Assembly: GCF_008704205.1 (NCBI RefSeq)
Contig: NZ_VXLC01000003.1
Location: 434,001 to 498,000, forward strand
Direction: 5' to 3'
Source: Nocardia colli
Lineage (GTDB): Bacteria > Actinomycetota > Actinomycetes > Mycobacteriales > Mycobacteriaceae
Length of the DNA: 64,000 bases
The notes beneath the pieces are model-generated. The model was not told the origin of the DNA, did not search any database, and saw only the letters and a list, made by a program, of their open reading frames with translations. Below, in pieces: positions 55,775 to 64,000 of this stretch. Position 1 is the first letter of the stretch. Every line of letters begins with the position of its first letter. The translations under genes and the position numbers were made by a program.

Positions 55775-56773
55775 CTAACGCTCGGTGCCGAATTCGGGCA
55801 CCGGTGTTTCGCTGGTGCCGGGCTTGGCCCGGGGTGCATCGGTGGTGTCGATCTCACCGCGGCGGACGACGATTACGCCGCCGAGAATCAGTGTGCCGCC
55901 GAGCAATTGGATGGCGCGGGGGGCTTCGCCGAGCAGGGCCCAGGCGAAGAGTAGTGCGGCCAGGACTTCGAACAGTGCGACGAAGGAGGCCAGGCGGGAG
56001 CCGAGCAGGCGGGTGGCGGCGATGCCGGACACGTAGGAGAGGGCCGCCGTGACCACGCCGAGGACGAGGACCGGTGGCCACCAGGACACGGTGAAGTGCT
56101 GGAAGACGACCGGATTCGTGGTGGCGTGCAAGGGGACGATGCCGACCGCGCCCGCGGCGAGCAGGCCGAGTCCGCCGATGAGGAGTCCGCCTGCGGCGAG
56201 GACGGTGCCCGGCAGCGTGCCGTCGCCCTGCGCGGAGAGCACGAAGTAGCCCGCCGCGCCGATCATCGCGGCAAGGGCCCAGGCGAGGCCGATCCAGCTG
56301 GTGCTCATGCCGGAGCGCAGGTCGATGACCAGGAACAAGCCGGTGATGCCGAGCGCCGCGCCGGCGACCGTCGCGGCGCCGGGCCGTTGCCGATGGCGCA
56401 ACCACAGCCAGGCGACGACGGCGATCGGGGCCGTGTATTCGATCAGGAGTGCCACGCCGACGGCCATGTGCGCGACGGCGTTGAAGTAGGCCAGCTGCGT
56501 ACCGGCCACGGCGACCAGCCCGTACGCGGTGATCAGAGATGCGTTGCGGCGCAACAACTGCCAGTCGCCGTGCAACTGCTGCACCGCGATCGGGATCAGC
56601 ACGGCCGCAGCGACCAGTACCCGGACGGCGACGACCGATGCCGCACTCCAGCCGCCGTTCATCAAGCCGCGGGCCAGTGAACCGGACAGGCCGAACGACG
56701 ACGCCGACAGCACCGCCAGGATCAGTCCGGATCGGAGCCGCTGAACGGCCGTGTCATGAGTCATCGTAGCCAT
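55775..56773 (-). CDS. EamA/DMT-family transporter (RhtA-like)
   Basis: A 332-aa protein with ten membrane helices in two EamA repeats (first repeat ends at LRHRQRPGAATVAGAALGITGLFLV, second at GEAPRAIQLLGGTLILGGVIVV). This subgroup exports amino acids or other metabolites. ATG 56773 or 56764 is the start. It is divergent from the CGNR regulator, 38 bp between starts, so that regulator probably controls it. Confidence 0.9.
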   Translation of the reverse strand: MATMTHDTAVQRLRSGLILAVLSASSFGLSGSLARGLMNGGWSAASVVAVRVLVAAAVLIPIAVQQLHGDWQLLRRNASLITAYGLVAVAGTQLAYFNAVAHMAVGVALLIEYTAPIAVVAWLWLRHRQRPGAATVAGAALGITGLFLVIDLRSGMSTSWIGLAWALAAMIGAAGYFVLSAQGDGTLPGTVLAAGGLLIGGLGLLAAGAVGIVPLHATTNPVVFQHFTVSWWPPVLVLGVVTAALSYVSGIAATRLLGSRLASFVALFEVLAALLFAWALLGEAPRAIQLLGGTLILGGVIVVRRGEIDTTDAPRAKPGTSETPVPEFGTER

Positions 56774-56799
56774 GGGTAATGACGCTATGGGTGGGCATG

Positions 56800-56812
56800 T
56801 AATATGTCAACA
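56800..56812 (+). promoter_or_regulatory. -10 element of a leaderless CGNR mRNA
   Basis: TAATAT (56800-56805) is a strong -10 box placed 7 bases before the ATG at 56812, where the transcript would begin. No ribosome binding site is present in the short gap, which suggests leaderless translation. Confidence 0.55.
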
Positions 56813-57342
56813 TGATTTTTGCTCATGACACCGAGGAGTCGCTGCTGGCTGCGGTGGAGCTGGTGAATTCGGCCGAGGAGCCGGATACGCTGACCGAAAT
56901 CGACCAGCTGGACGCGTTTTTCGCCGAACACGTCTACACCGGCGTGCATACCGGCGACGCCGCCGAGCTCGCGGCGGTCCGTGCCCTGCGCGCGCCGCTG
57001 CGCCGGATGCTCACCAGCGATCGCGACACGACGACGCGGCTGGTGAACGAGACCCTGGCCGAGCATCGCGCGGTGCCGCAACTGGTCCGGCACGGGAAAG
57101 TGGACTACCACATTCACGCAGTGCCGCCCGAGGCACCGTTTCCGGTCCGGATCGCCGTCGAGACGGCCATGGCGCTGATCGATCTGATCCGCACCGACGA
57201 GCTGAGCCGGCTATCGATCTGCGCGGACAACGCGTGTGAGGGAATCGTGCTCGACCTGTCCCGCAACCGATCTCGGCGCTATTGCAGCACGGCCTGCGGA
57301 AACCGCAACGCGGTCGCGGCCTACCGCGCGCGGAAGAAATGA
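56812..57342 (+). CDS. CGNR zinc-finger regulator
   Basis: A 176-aa protein with an N-terminal ABATE-like helical domain (AVELVNSAEEPDTLTEIDQLDAFF) and a C-terminal CGNR zinc finger: Cys in ICADNACEG, then RRYCSTACGNRNAVAAYRARKK. Such stress-associated DNA-binding proteins often regulate a neighbouring exporter. It is divergent from the EamA transporter, fitting that role. The mRNA is probably leaderless. Confidence 0.93.
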   Translation: MIFAHDTEESLLAAVELVNSAEEPDTLTEIDQLDAFFAEHVYTGVHTGDAAELAAVRALRAPLRRMLTSDRDTTTRLVNETLAEHRAVPQLVRHGKVDYHIHAVPPEAPFPVRIAVETAMALIDLIRTDELSRLSICADNACEGIVLDLSRNRSRRYCSTACGNRNAVAAYRARKK

Positions 57343-57520
57343 TCGCGGACCGGGTAAACCGGCCGTTAGGATAGGCTTTTCCGCACGAAATGGATAGCGC
57401 AGATCTCACATTGCGTGATCCGTACACCAGGTTTTACTGTCGATTTGCACGCCAAGCTGGATGACCAGGGGGGACCCGGGCGATTGCCCGGTTCCGTAGT
57501 CGACCAAAGGCGGTAATTCA

Positions 57521-58741
57521 TTGACCGACGACCGATCGATGTTTCGAACATGGTGGCGGGACCCGGTCGATTACCGTGCCCTGGTCGAAACGTTCGAATC
57601 GCACGGCGCGCTCGGTCGGTTCAAGTTCATGCTCGGTGCAGGCGGGCTGGTCATGCTGCTGATCGCGGTGCTCGCGTCGATCGCGCAGGGGGACGTCGCG
57701 GGGTGGGTCGGGCAGGTGCAGGGCGCGGTCGAAGCGACGGTCGCCGGATTGTGGACGTTGCGCTGGTGGTTCTTGCCGTGGCCGCGCGAAGCCGAGTCGC
57801 TCGTCTGGATCGTGCTTTTCGATATCGACACCACTGCCAATGATTTGCTGGTGCACGATCGCGTCGTCGGAGTTCTGGGTGTCGTACTGCTGACCGCGAT
57901 GGGGGCGTACGTGACCGTATTCCACGGTCCGCGGATTCTCGCGTTGCATGTCGGGTGGACGCTGCTCACGAGTGTGGTGCTGGCCTTCCTGATGTTCCGC
58001 GGCGAGTTGGCGGGCGGAGTGCCGGACCATCATTGGGAAGATCTGGCCCTCGGGCTGGCGGTCGTTCTGGTCATGCTGGTCGTGGTCGGCGTCATGCTCC
58101 CGTTCGTGCAGTTCTGCCACTGGCTGCTGCGCGCGGACGCGCTGTCCGACCCGTTGACCGGGCTGCTGAACCGCCGCGGCCTCGACGCCCGGCTGTCCGG
58201 GCACATCGTGCACTGCCGTCGCGAATCGGCGTTCGTCGCGACGCTGGACATGGACCGGTTCAAGGCCGTCAACGACACGTTCGGTCATCCGTTCGGCGAC
58301 GAGGTGCTGATCCGGACAGCGCAGCGCATACGCGAAGCGGTCGACTCCGACGCGCTCATCGCCCGCACGGGCGGTGAGGAGTTCGTGATCGTCGGCTGCC
58401 TGCGCGAAGACGCCGCCGCCGTCGGCGAACGCTTGCGCCTGGCGATCGAGTCCATGCCCGGCCTCCCGCTGGCCATCACCGCGAGCGTCGGAGTCGCGGT
58501 CCTCGACGACTCGCGGACCGCCGGCCCGTACAACGTGGCCACCTACCGCCGCCTGCTCCGCGGGTCCGATTCGGCGATGTATCGCGCAAAACGCCGCGGC
58601 GGCAACGCCGTTGCCATCGCGGGACAGGACGAACCGCTGCCCCGTCCGCGCCGCAAACCCTCCGGCGTTCCGGAAATCCATCCGACACCGCCTGCCGAGG
58701 AGTTCGGACTACACACCCGCTCGGTGCGCCCGCCGGTATAG
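57521..58741 (+). CDS. Membrane GGDEF-domain diguanylate cyclase
   Basis: A 406-aa protein from TTG 57521. Five or six membrane helices (about 35-205) are followed by a GGDEF domain: DPLTGLLNRRGLDARL, DMDRFKAVNDTFGH and the active-site GGEEF at residues 284-288. The active-site residues are intact, so it should make cyclic di-GMP from GTP. No EAL domain is attached, and I see no RxxD inhibitory site five residues before GGEEF. A Pro-rich tail of 45 aa follows. The 178 bp before it hold no other feature. Confidence 0.92.
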   Translation: MTDDRSMFRTWWRDPVDYRALVETFESHGALGRFKFMLGAGGLVMLLIAVLASIAQGDVAGWVGQVQGAVEATVAGLWTLRWWFLPWPREAESLVWIVLFDIDTTANDLLVHDRVVGVLGVVLLTAMGAYVTVFHGPRILALHVGWTLLTSVVLAFLMFRGELAGGVPDHHWEDLALGLAVVLVMLVVVGVMLPFVQFCHWLLRADALSDPLTGLLNRRGLDARLSGHIVHCRRESAFVATLDMDRFKAVNDTFGHPFGDEVLIRTAQRIREAVDSDALIARTGGEEFVIVGCLREDAAAVGERLRLAIESMPGLPLAITASVGVAVLDDSRTAGPYNVATYRRLLRGSDSAMYRAKRRGGNAVAIAGQDEPLPRPRRKPSGVPEIHPTPPAEEFGLHTRSVRPPV

Positions 58742-58790
58742 CTGGTCAAAAAAGGTTGCAGCGCAGAGTGTTTGCCGAGAGACTGCGTGG

Positions 58791-59138
58791 ATGGGCGCAT
58801 TGGACGCGGCTGCCGCGCGCGTGGCGGGTGGGGCTACGGTGCGGATCCGGCCTGTCGGTTCTTCGATGGTGCCGTTGATCCGCAGCCGCGAGCTGGTGAC
58901 GATCGCGCCGGTCGATCCGGCGACGATCGAGGTCGGCGACATTGTGCTGGTCCGGGTTTCGGGGACCACCTATCTGCACCTGGTGACCGCGATCGCCGGT
59001 GACCGGGTGCAGATCGGCAACAATCACGGCCGGATCAACGGATGGACCAGCCGGGCAAGGGTTTTCGGTCTCTGTACCGAGATCGAGGGCGTGCCGCGCA
59101 GGAACGTCGACGGCAAGATCCTCCGTCCGGCCGAGTGA
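58791..59138 (+). CDS. S24/S26 (signal peptidase/LexA-like) domain protein
   Basis: A 115-aa protein from ATG 58791. It has the PVGSSMVPLI box with Ser25 where signal peptidase I and LexA place their nucleophile, followed by IEVGDIVLVR and AIAGDRVQIGNN. The general-base lysine of the family is not found at its expected place (YLHLVTA instead of Y-x-K-R). It may be inactive or use another base. No membrane anchor is present, so it is not a normal signal peptidase. Function is unknown. Confidence 0.7.
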   Translation: MGALDAAAARVAGGATVRIRPVGSSMVPLIRSRELVTIAPVDPATIEVGDIVLVRVSGTTYLHLVTAIAGDRVQIGNNHGRINGWTSRARVFGLCTEIEGVPRRNVDGKILRPAE

Positions 59139-59191
59139 GTTCGCGGCACTTCTCGTTCCCGAAGCCCGGCGATGCGATCTACGGTGGCTGC

Positions 59192-59761
59192 ATGACTTCG
59201 AGCGACACTCCTTGGGAACCGCCCGTCGCCGGGACCGAAGCCGAGCACCTGGTCGGTGCGCTCGAGCGTCTGCGGGCCACGTTCCGATGGAAGGCCGACG
59301 ACCTCGACTCGGCCGGATTACAGCTCCGGATCGGCGCGTCCGCGCTGACGCTCGGCGGACTGCTCAAGCACCTCGCGCGGGCCGAGGACGAGATGTTCAG
59401 CCGAAAACTCAGCGGCACGCCGGTCAGCCCACCCTGGGACGCCGTCGATTGGCATGCGCATCCCGACTGGGATTTCGAGTCGGCCGCCGCCGACGCTCCG
59501 GCAGCGCTCTACGCGATCTGGGACGACACCGTCGCCCGCTCGCGGGCGAAGCTCGACGCGGCCTTGGCCCACGGTGGCCTCGACCAACTTGTCCATCTCG
59601 CCTGGCCCGACGGCCGTCACCTCAGCCTGCGCAGGCTGGTCTGCGACCTGATCGAGGAGTACGGCCGCCACACCGGCCACGCAGACCTGCTCCGGGAGGC
59701 CGTGGACGGGCGCGTCGGGGAGGACCCGCCGCCCGGCTGGCGTCCACGCAGCGCCGGCTAG
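59192..59761 (+). CDS. DinB/DUF664-type four-helix protein
   Basis: A 189-aa protein from ATG 59192. The helix AEHLVGALERLRATFRWKADDL, the metal-ligand His in LGGLLKHLARAEDEMF and the later His pair in EEYGRHTGHADLLRE are typical of DinB-fold mycothiol/bacillithiol-dependent transferases. This fits an actinobacterium that uses mycothiol. Acceptor unknown. The gene is alone on its strand with 53 bp before it. Confidence 0.88.
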   Translation: MTSSDTPWEPPVAGTEAEHLVGALERLRATFRWKADDLDSAGLQLRIGASALTLGGLLKHLARAEDEMFSRKLSGTPVSPPWDAVDWHAHPDWDFESAAADAPAALYAIWDDTVARSRAKLDAALAHGGLDQLVHLAWPDGRHLSLRRLVCDLIEEYGRHTGHADLLREAVDGRVGEDPPPGWRPRSAG

Positions 59762-59809
59762 CCGCACGTGAGCAGGGTCATGGTGCCGCCCGCACGGATG
59801 CGGCGTAAG

Positions 59810-59825
59810 TTCGTTAATTAGCGAA
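59810..59825. promoter_or_regulatory. Probable ArsR operator of the LLM oxidoreductase operon
   Basis: TTCGTTAATTAGCGAA is a near-perfect 16-bp palindrome with one mismatched pair, AT-rich at its centre, located 19 bp before the ArsR start. It is well placed for autorepression of the ArsR-LLM operon. Confidence 0.65.
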
Positions 59826-59844
59826 ATACCGAAAGGTGGTGGGC

Positions 59845-60135
59845 GTGCTCGACGAGTGCAAGGCGTTGGCGAACGAGACCCGCCTGCGCGTTCTGGAGTG
59901 GCTCAAGGAGCCGGAGGTGCACTTCCCCGGGCGCGGCGACACGGCCGAGCTGGGCGTGTGCGTCGGTCTCATCCAGCAGAAGGCCGGCACGTCGGCCTCG
60001 ACCATCTCGGCGCATCTGGCGATCCTGCAACGCGCCGGATTCCTCTGCGCTACCCGGCGCGGCCAATGGATCTACTACCGCCGCGACGAGGCCCGCATCC
60101 GCGGCTTCACCGAACAACTGCACCGCGTTCTCTGA
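59845..60135 (+). CDS. ArsR-family transcriptional regulator
   Basis: A 96-aa winged-helix regulator with [19 protein letters not shown] and recognition helix [21 protein letters not shown] 59845 is preferred because AAAGG is spaced correctly; GTG 59836 is in frame. Two Cys are present (DECKAL, GVCVGL) but not in a classical metal site. It is co-directional with the LLM oxidoreductase 20 bp later and likely controls it. Confidence 0.9.
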   Translation: MLDECKALANETRLRVLEWLKEPEVHFPGRGDTAELGVCVGLIQQKAGTSASTISAHLAILQRAGFLCATRRGQWIYYRRDEARIRGFTEQLHRVL

Positions 60136-60155
60136 CCTACGAAAGGCAACGTCCT

Positions 60156-61160
60156 ATGTCGACTGCACTGTCCATCCTCGACCTGGCGCAGATCGCGCCC
60201 GGCCAGTCCGCGCGCGACAGTTTCGACAACAGCGTCGCCCTGGCGCGGGCCGCCGAACGTAGTGGCTACCAACGTGTTTGGTACGCCGAGCACCACAACA
60301 TGGCTTCCATCGCGTCGAGCGCCACCAGCGTGCTCATCGGGCACGTCGCGGCGCACACCGACACCATCCGGCTCGGCTCCGGCGGCATCATGCTGCCCAA
60401 CCACTCGCCGCTGGTGATCGCCGAACAGTTCGGCACGCTGGAGACGCTGTTCCCCGGCCGGATCGACCTCGGCCTGGGCCGGGCCCCGGGCAGTGACCAG
60501 AAGACGATGCACGCGCTGCGCCGCAACCCGTCGTCGGCGGACTCGTTCCCGCAGGACGTGCTGGAGCTGCAAGGGTATCTGAGCGGGCATTCCCGGATCT
60601 CCGGCGTGCAGGCCGTGCCGCGCGCGGAAGGGATTGTGCCGCTGTACATCCTGGGCTCCTCGCTGTTCGGTGCGCAGCTCGCCGCGCAGCTCGGCCTGCC
60701 CTACGCGTTCGCGTCGCATTTCGCGCCGGACGCGCTGCATCAGGCGGTCGCCGTCTATCGCGAGACCTTCCGGCCGTCGGAGCAGCTGGCCGAGCCGTAC
60801 GTGATGGCCGCCGTCAATGTGTTCGCCGCCGAAGACCGCGAGGATGCGCTGGCGCAGAAGCAGATCTCCTGGCGCACCCGGACCCGGATGTTCATCAAGC
60901 GCGGCGCCGCCGACGTCGACTACAGCGACGCGGAGATCGATGCGTTCCTCGGCTCGCCGAACGGCCGCCAGCTCGCGTCGATGACCCAGTACACGGCCGC
61001 TGGCACGCCCGCGGAAGTCGTTGCCTACCTGGAGGATTTCGCCGCCGACATCGCGGCCGACGAGCTCATCCTCGCTCATTCCGCGACGCGGATCGATGAT
61101 CGCGTCCGTTCGGTCGAGCTCACCGGCGCGGCCATGGCCGCGGAACCGGCCGTCGGCTAA
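60156..61160 (+). CDS. LLM-class flavin-dependent oxidoreductase
   Basis: A 334-aa luciferase-like TIM barrel. Family blocks are [62 protein letters not shown] and the [13 protein letters not shown] loop. The whole-length pattern matches the MsnO8/YhbW-like group, whose physiological substrates are poorly known. ATG 60156 follows AAAGG. It is in an operon with the ArsR gene and converges with the low-complexity secreted protein. Confidence 0.93.
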   Translation: MSTALSILDLAQIAPGQSARDSFDNSVALARAAERSGYQRVWYAEHHNMASIASSATSVLIGHVAAHTDTIRLGSGGIMLPNHSPLVIAEQFGTLETLFPGRIDLGLGRAPGSDQKTMHALRRNPSSADSFPQDVLELQGYLSGHSRISGVQAVPRAEGIVPLYILGSSLFGAQLAAQLGLPYAFASHFAPDALHQAVAVYRETFRPSEQLAEPYVMAAVNVFAAEDREDALAQKQISWRTRTRMFIKRGAADVDYSDAEIDAFLGSPNGRQLASMTQYTAAGTPAEVVAYLEDFAADIAADELILAHSATRIDDRVRSVELTGAAMAAEPAVG

Positions 61161-62398
61161 CCCAGCGGGCGCGGCGGGCGCTTCTTGGTGACTTCCGTCG
61201 TGCCCTGGTGGGCGACGATGATGAGCACCACCAGCAGGGTGACGATTTCGAGGGTGTTGAAGGCGAACTGGTCGGCGACCGGGGCGGCGGCCTCGTCGAC
61301 CACCGGCGGTGGTGTTGCCCCGACGACGAATCGTCCTGGTGCGGGCGCAGTTTCGGGTGCAATGGGGGCCGCGACCGGGGCGGTCGCCGGTAAGAAGAAG
61401 GATAGTGGCGGGCTCAGGATCGGGGACGGGATCAAGAGGGGGAACGACGGTGTGGGCGGGGTCGGCGCGGTGGAGAGGGCGAGCAGGCAGGTCAGTACGG
61501 CACTGCCGGTGACCGCGCTGCCGACCGCGGCGCTGCCCAATGCCGAGCCGCTGGAACCGAAACCCGGTGGGATGACCACGGATCCGGCCGAACCGACGAA
61601 CGCCCACCAGGGTGGGGCGAGCATGCCCGGTCCGATCAGGCCGGAGCCGGCGGCCGATCCGAGGAACAGCAGCGCGCCCGCCGTCACGGCGCTGCCCGCG
61701 CAGGCGGTGACGACGCTGCCGCTGTCGAGACCGAGGACGGCGGGGTTGGCGGTGGCTCCCGTTGTGGGTGTGGCACTTCCGGTGGTCTCGGCGTCCGCGT
61801 CGGCGGCGGGGCCGATGTCGAGAATCGCGTTCGTGGTGGGGAGCGTCGGCGGCTCCAGCGACAGGTGGCCGCCGTCGGCCGCGCTGCCGGTCGCTGCCTC
61901 CGGGGTGACGGCGCTGCCGGACGCGATGTCTTCGTGGCCCGCGCTGCCGGTCGGAACATCCTGTGGGGCCGCGCTTCCCGTTGGGGCACCCGAAGCGGCT
62001 GTGTCTGCGGCGGGCGCTCCTTCCGTGGCCGTAGTGCCGGTAGGAGCGTCAGGCGTGGACGGGTCGCCAGGTTTGGCCGGATCACCAGACGGGACGGCGG
62101 GTGTGGGGCTGTCTCCGGCCGGGGCATCAGGTGACGGGTTGCTTCCGTAGGTGATCGCCGGAGGCACCGGTGGTCCGAACGGAATCGCCGTTGCGTCCGT
62201 CGGCGAGACATCCTGCGGCGCTGCGCTTTCCGTCGTGACGTCGGAGGTAGGCGGCGGACTCGGTATTACCTCGTCGGCCGTGGACCGGCCACCGAACAGC
62301 ACGGCCGCCGGAACGAACGCGCTCACCACCACCAAACCGCGTGCGCCCCTGGTGATTCGCGGCGCGACGCCACCGGACGTCCTCCGAGTGCGTTTCAT
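61157..62398 (-). CDS. Low-complexity exported/membrane protein rich in Gly-Ser-Ala and Pro
   Basis: A 413-aa protein. A basic N-terminus and signal-like helix ([17 protein letters not shown]) are followed by roughly 170 residues rich in Pro/Thr/Asp/Ser, then a hydrophobic Ala/Gly region in which the triplet GSA recurs more than ten times. A C-terminal membrane helix ([19 protein letters not shown]) ends in a basic tail. No enzyme motif is visible. Its ATG overlaps the stop of the DUF4239 gene, so the two are translated together. It might be a surface protein; this is inference. Confidence 0.7.
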   Translation of the reverse strand: MKRTRRTSGGVAPRITRGARGLVVVSAFVPAAVLFGGRSTADEVIPSPPPTSDVTTESAAPQDVSPTDATAIPFGPPVPPAITYGSNPSPDAPAGDSPTPAVPSGDPAKPGDPSTPDAPTGTTATEGAPAADTAASGAPTGSAAPQDVPTGSAGHEDIASGSAVTPEAATGSAADGGHLSLEPPTLPTTNAILDIGPAADADAETTGSATPTTGATANPAVLGLDSGSVVTACAGSAVTAGALLFLGSAAGSGLIGPGMLAPPWWAFVGSAGSVVIPPGFGSSGSALGSAAVGSAVTGSAVLTCLLALSTAPTPPTPSFPLLIPSPILSPPLSFFLPATAPVAAPIAPETAPAPGRFVVGATPPPVVDEAAAPVADQFAFNTLEIVTLLVVLIIVAHQGTTEVTKKRPPRPLG

Positions 62399-63180
62399 TC
62401 GTTGTGGGTGACCGGTCCGATGGAGCCCTGCTCGTACTGCGATTGGGCATAGGTGAAGGCGTCTTTGGGAATGCCGAGCACCCCGGAGAACGGTCGCTCC
62501 AGGTCGTGGATGGCGAGCAGGGACGAGCCGATCACGATGCCGAGCAGCGCGGTCATCGCGAGGCTGCGCCGGGTCACCTGCATACCGGTCAGCACCGGGT
62601 TCAGTAACACCAGGGCGGCACCGAAACACAAAGCGATGTACAGGAATTGGGGGACGGTGCGGGCCGCGTCGATGGCGCGGTCGTGGCGCGCCTGGGTCAC
62701 CCGGTCGATGCCGGCCAGCGCGCGAGCCCGGGCCTCGATCACGATCGGATCCGTCGACCGGACCGATACGACGGCGTCGCGCAGGGAATCGAGCGTCTTG
62801 CCGGTCGACTCGCTGAGCCTGCTCTCGCGCTCCATGACCGGCCACTCGGTGGTGAGCACCTCGTCGGTGTAGGCGAGCACCTTGTCGTGGATGCGCTGCT
62901 GGTCCGGTCCCGGCATCGCGTGGATGGCGAGGTGGGTGTCGACCAGGCCCTTGGACTCGGTGATCGTGTGGTTGTACGCGTTCTGGTTCTGGTTCCAGCA
63001 GGCCACGAAGACGAACGCGAGGACCGCGGTGAAGATGGTCTTGGCCAGGTCGAGCGCGAGGTGACTGGACGACTCGTCGCTGTTCTGCCGCCATGATTTC
63101 GGGCGAACCCGGTCCCCGACAACCAAAACCCCCACCGCGATCGCCGCGGCGCAGATCGCGACTAGCAATTCCTGAGCCAT
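62395..63180 (-). CDS. DUF4239-type (bestrophin-like) membrane protein
   Basis: A 261-aa protein from ATG 63180 (GGAG upstream). Two N-terminal helices (LLVAICAAAIAVGVLVVG; TIFTAVLAFVFVACW) and two near the C-terminus (FLYIALCFGAALVLL; LAMTALLGIVIGSSLLAI) flank a helical domain of about 110 aa. This layout is that of DUF4239/bestrophin-like proteins. Ion conduction is not demonstrated for the family. It is coupled by a 4-bp overlap to the low-complexity gene. The 262 bp upstream contain only promoter sequence. Confidence 0.75.
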   Translation of the reverse strand: MAQELLVAICAAAIAVGVLVVGDRVRPKSWRQNSDESSSHLALDLAKTIFTAVLAFVFVACWNQNQNAYNHTITESKGLVDTHLAIHAMPGPDQQRIHDKVLAYTDEVLTTEWPVMERESRLSESTGKTLDSLRDAVVSVRSTDPIVIEARARALAGIDRVTQARHDRAIDAARTVPQFLYIALCFGAALVLLNPVLTGMQVTRRSLAMTALLGIVIGSSLLAIHDLERPFSGVLGIPKDAFTYAQSQYEQGSIGPVTHNE

Positions 63181-63442
63181 CTCACTCCACTTTCCCGGGC
63201 AAAGTCGGTGCAAATGATTTCCGAGTGCATGGTTGAGCGGCCGAGGCGACCCCGGCATGGGCATATTAGTACAGCAACGGTCGAAGATTAGCCCTGGTGA
63301 GGTGCCGTAAGTTGGCGACGTTACCGAACTGTGATCAACCGCGAATAAGTTGAGCGAATTTGCAGCAAATGACAGTTGGGAGTCGGCCTATTTCGAGGAA
63401 CCGGCGCGAGATCGGGCACCGTAGCGGGGCGTTCGCCGGTAT

Positions 63443-64000
63443 TCAGGGCAAAGGGCGGCAGTCCGCGACAAGGGCGGTCGTATTGTCGGTTCCGCCGGCT
63501 TGCAAGGCGCTGTCCACCAGTGTGTCGGCGGCGTTCGCGGGTGACTGCTCGCCGGCCAGTATCGCTTTGATCGCCGCGATGTCGAGGCGTTTGTGTACGC
63601 CATCGGTGCTCAGCAGCAGCCGACCGGTGCTGGAGCCGGTGGTGGCGGTGCCGATGTCGGCCGGGCGCACCGTGCGCGCGGAGGTGATGACCACGTGGTC
63701 GAGGCGGGGCGCGGCGCCGTAACCGCGGGTGCGCCAGAATTCGCCGACGGTATGATCGGTGGTGATCTGGTGCAGGACGCGGCCGTTCCAGCGGTAGGCG
63801 CGGCAGTCGCCGACCCAGGCGATATCGCCCGGACCGTCGGGCTGTCCGGCGGAGGGCAGTACGGCGACGACGAGGACGCTGTCTGCTTCGTTCTGCGGAA
63901 ACTGGCGGAGCAATTCCGCTTGAGCGCCAAGGATTCCCGCGTGCGCTCCGTTGCGAGCGCCGATGCGGGCGGCGAACTCCGCCGCGGTGCGCGCCGCCCG
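63443..64000 (-). CDS. PP2C-family serine/threonine phosphatase, partial
   Basis: The gene runs off the right edge; 185 C-terminal codons are visible. PP2C motifs present are IAWVGDCRAYRW, a TDHTVGEFW segment, RLLLSTDGVHKRLD (metal-binding Asp) and the final GGTDNTTALVAD with another metal ligand. The N-terminal metal-binding RxxD motif lies outside the window. Actinobacterial PP2Cs of this size oppose Ser/Thr protein kinases. The missing portion prevents judging whether a regulatory domain is fused. Confidence 0.85.
   Translation of the reverse strand, partial: RAARTAAEFAARIGARNGAHAGILGAQAELLRQFPQNEADSVLVVAVLPSAGQPDGPGDIAWVGDCRAYRWNGRVLHQITTDHTVGEFWRTRGYGAAPRLDHVVITSARTVRPADIGTATTGSSTGRLLLSTDGVHKRLDIAAIKAILAGEQSPANAADTLVDSALQAGGTDNTTALVADCRPLP

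Noticed and set aside
61157..63094. One long 645-codon frame covering both the low-complexity and DUF4239 genes
   Set aside because: Its N-terminal half is an off-frame reading of the DUF4239 gene; the ATG at 62398 gives a proper signal-like N-terminus.

Overview
This window is a contiguous piece of a high-GC actinobacterial chromosome, most likely from Nocardia or a close mycolic-acid relative. The signs are GC-rich codon use throughout, LGFP-repeat and DUF1206/DUF4239/DUF5753 proteins, an XRE-TPR plus SLOG gene pair, many TetR/ArsR/MerR regulators beside single oxidoreductases, and GTG/TTG starts with GGAG-type ribosome binding sites. I saw no insertion sequence, integrase, tRNA, rRNA or CRISPR array. 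The window opens inside a glycoside hydrolase gene and closes inside a PP2C phosphatase gene.

Layout. (1) 0.3-9 kb, minus strand: a small nonribosomal peptide locus. One 2289-aa protein carries A-PCP-C-A-PCP-thioesterase followed by a whole MFS transporter; behind it lie a fold-type II PLP enzyme and a membrane desaturase. A P450 and a CaiB-type CoA transferase diverge from it. (2) 11.9-16 kb: a MerR regulator diverges from an amidase, an AtzG-like subunit and an MFS transporter whose genes overlap by 4 bp. (3) 16-19.4 kb: small accessory genes, one fused to its neighbour by a 19-bp tandem duplication, then an XRE-TPR regulator and a SLOG-domain protein. (4) 19.4-26.4 kb: a sugar porter, then an overlapping operon of 2-oxoglutarate/Fe(II) oxygenase, cyclodipeptide synthase (XYP subfamily) and MFS exporter. 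A SAM-IV-like riboswitch lies in its leader. Upstream is a protein with three Cys/His repeats and LGFP repeats. (5) 26.5-40.8 kb: flavin oxidase, aldo-keto reductase, TetR and SDR, two secreted peptidases, three alpha/beta hydrolases, a GlxA-type regulator, TetR, a DUF5753 regulator and a two-component system. (6) 40.8-49.9 kb: secreted hydrolases (tripeptidyl aminopeptidase type, S1/P1 nuclease, M1 peptidase), hypothetical proteins, an internally deleted P450 remnant and a DUF1206 membrane protein. (7) 50-64 kb: dicarboxylate symporter, PucR regulator, SRPBCC/ArsR pair, EEP protein, EamA transporter, CGNR regulator, diguanylate cyclase, S24/S26-like protein, DinB protein, ArsR/LLM pair, a low-complexity secreted protein with a DUF4239 partner, and PP2C.

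The two most notable systems are both small-peptide pathways that carry their own exporter. In the NRPS-MFS fusion, both adenylation pockets look suited to basic amino acids and the thioesterase has Cys in place of the usual Ser. In the second, a riboswitch-led 2OG oxygenase-CDPS-MFS operon would make, oxidise and export a cyclodipeptide. These functions are inferred from motifs and gene order only; no database search could be run.
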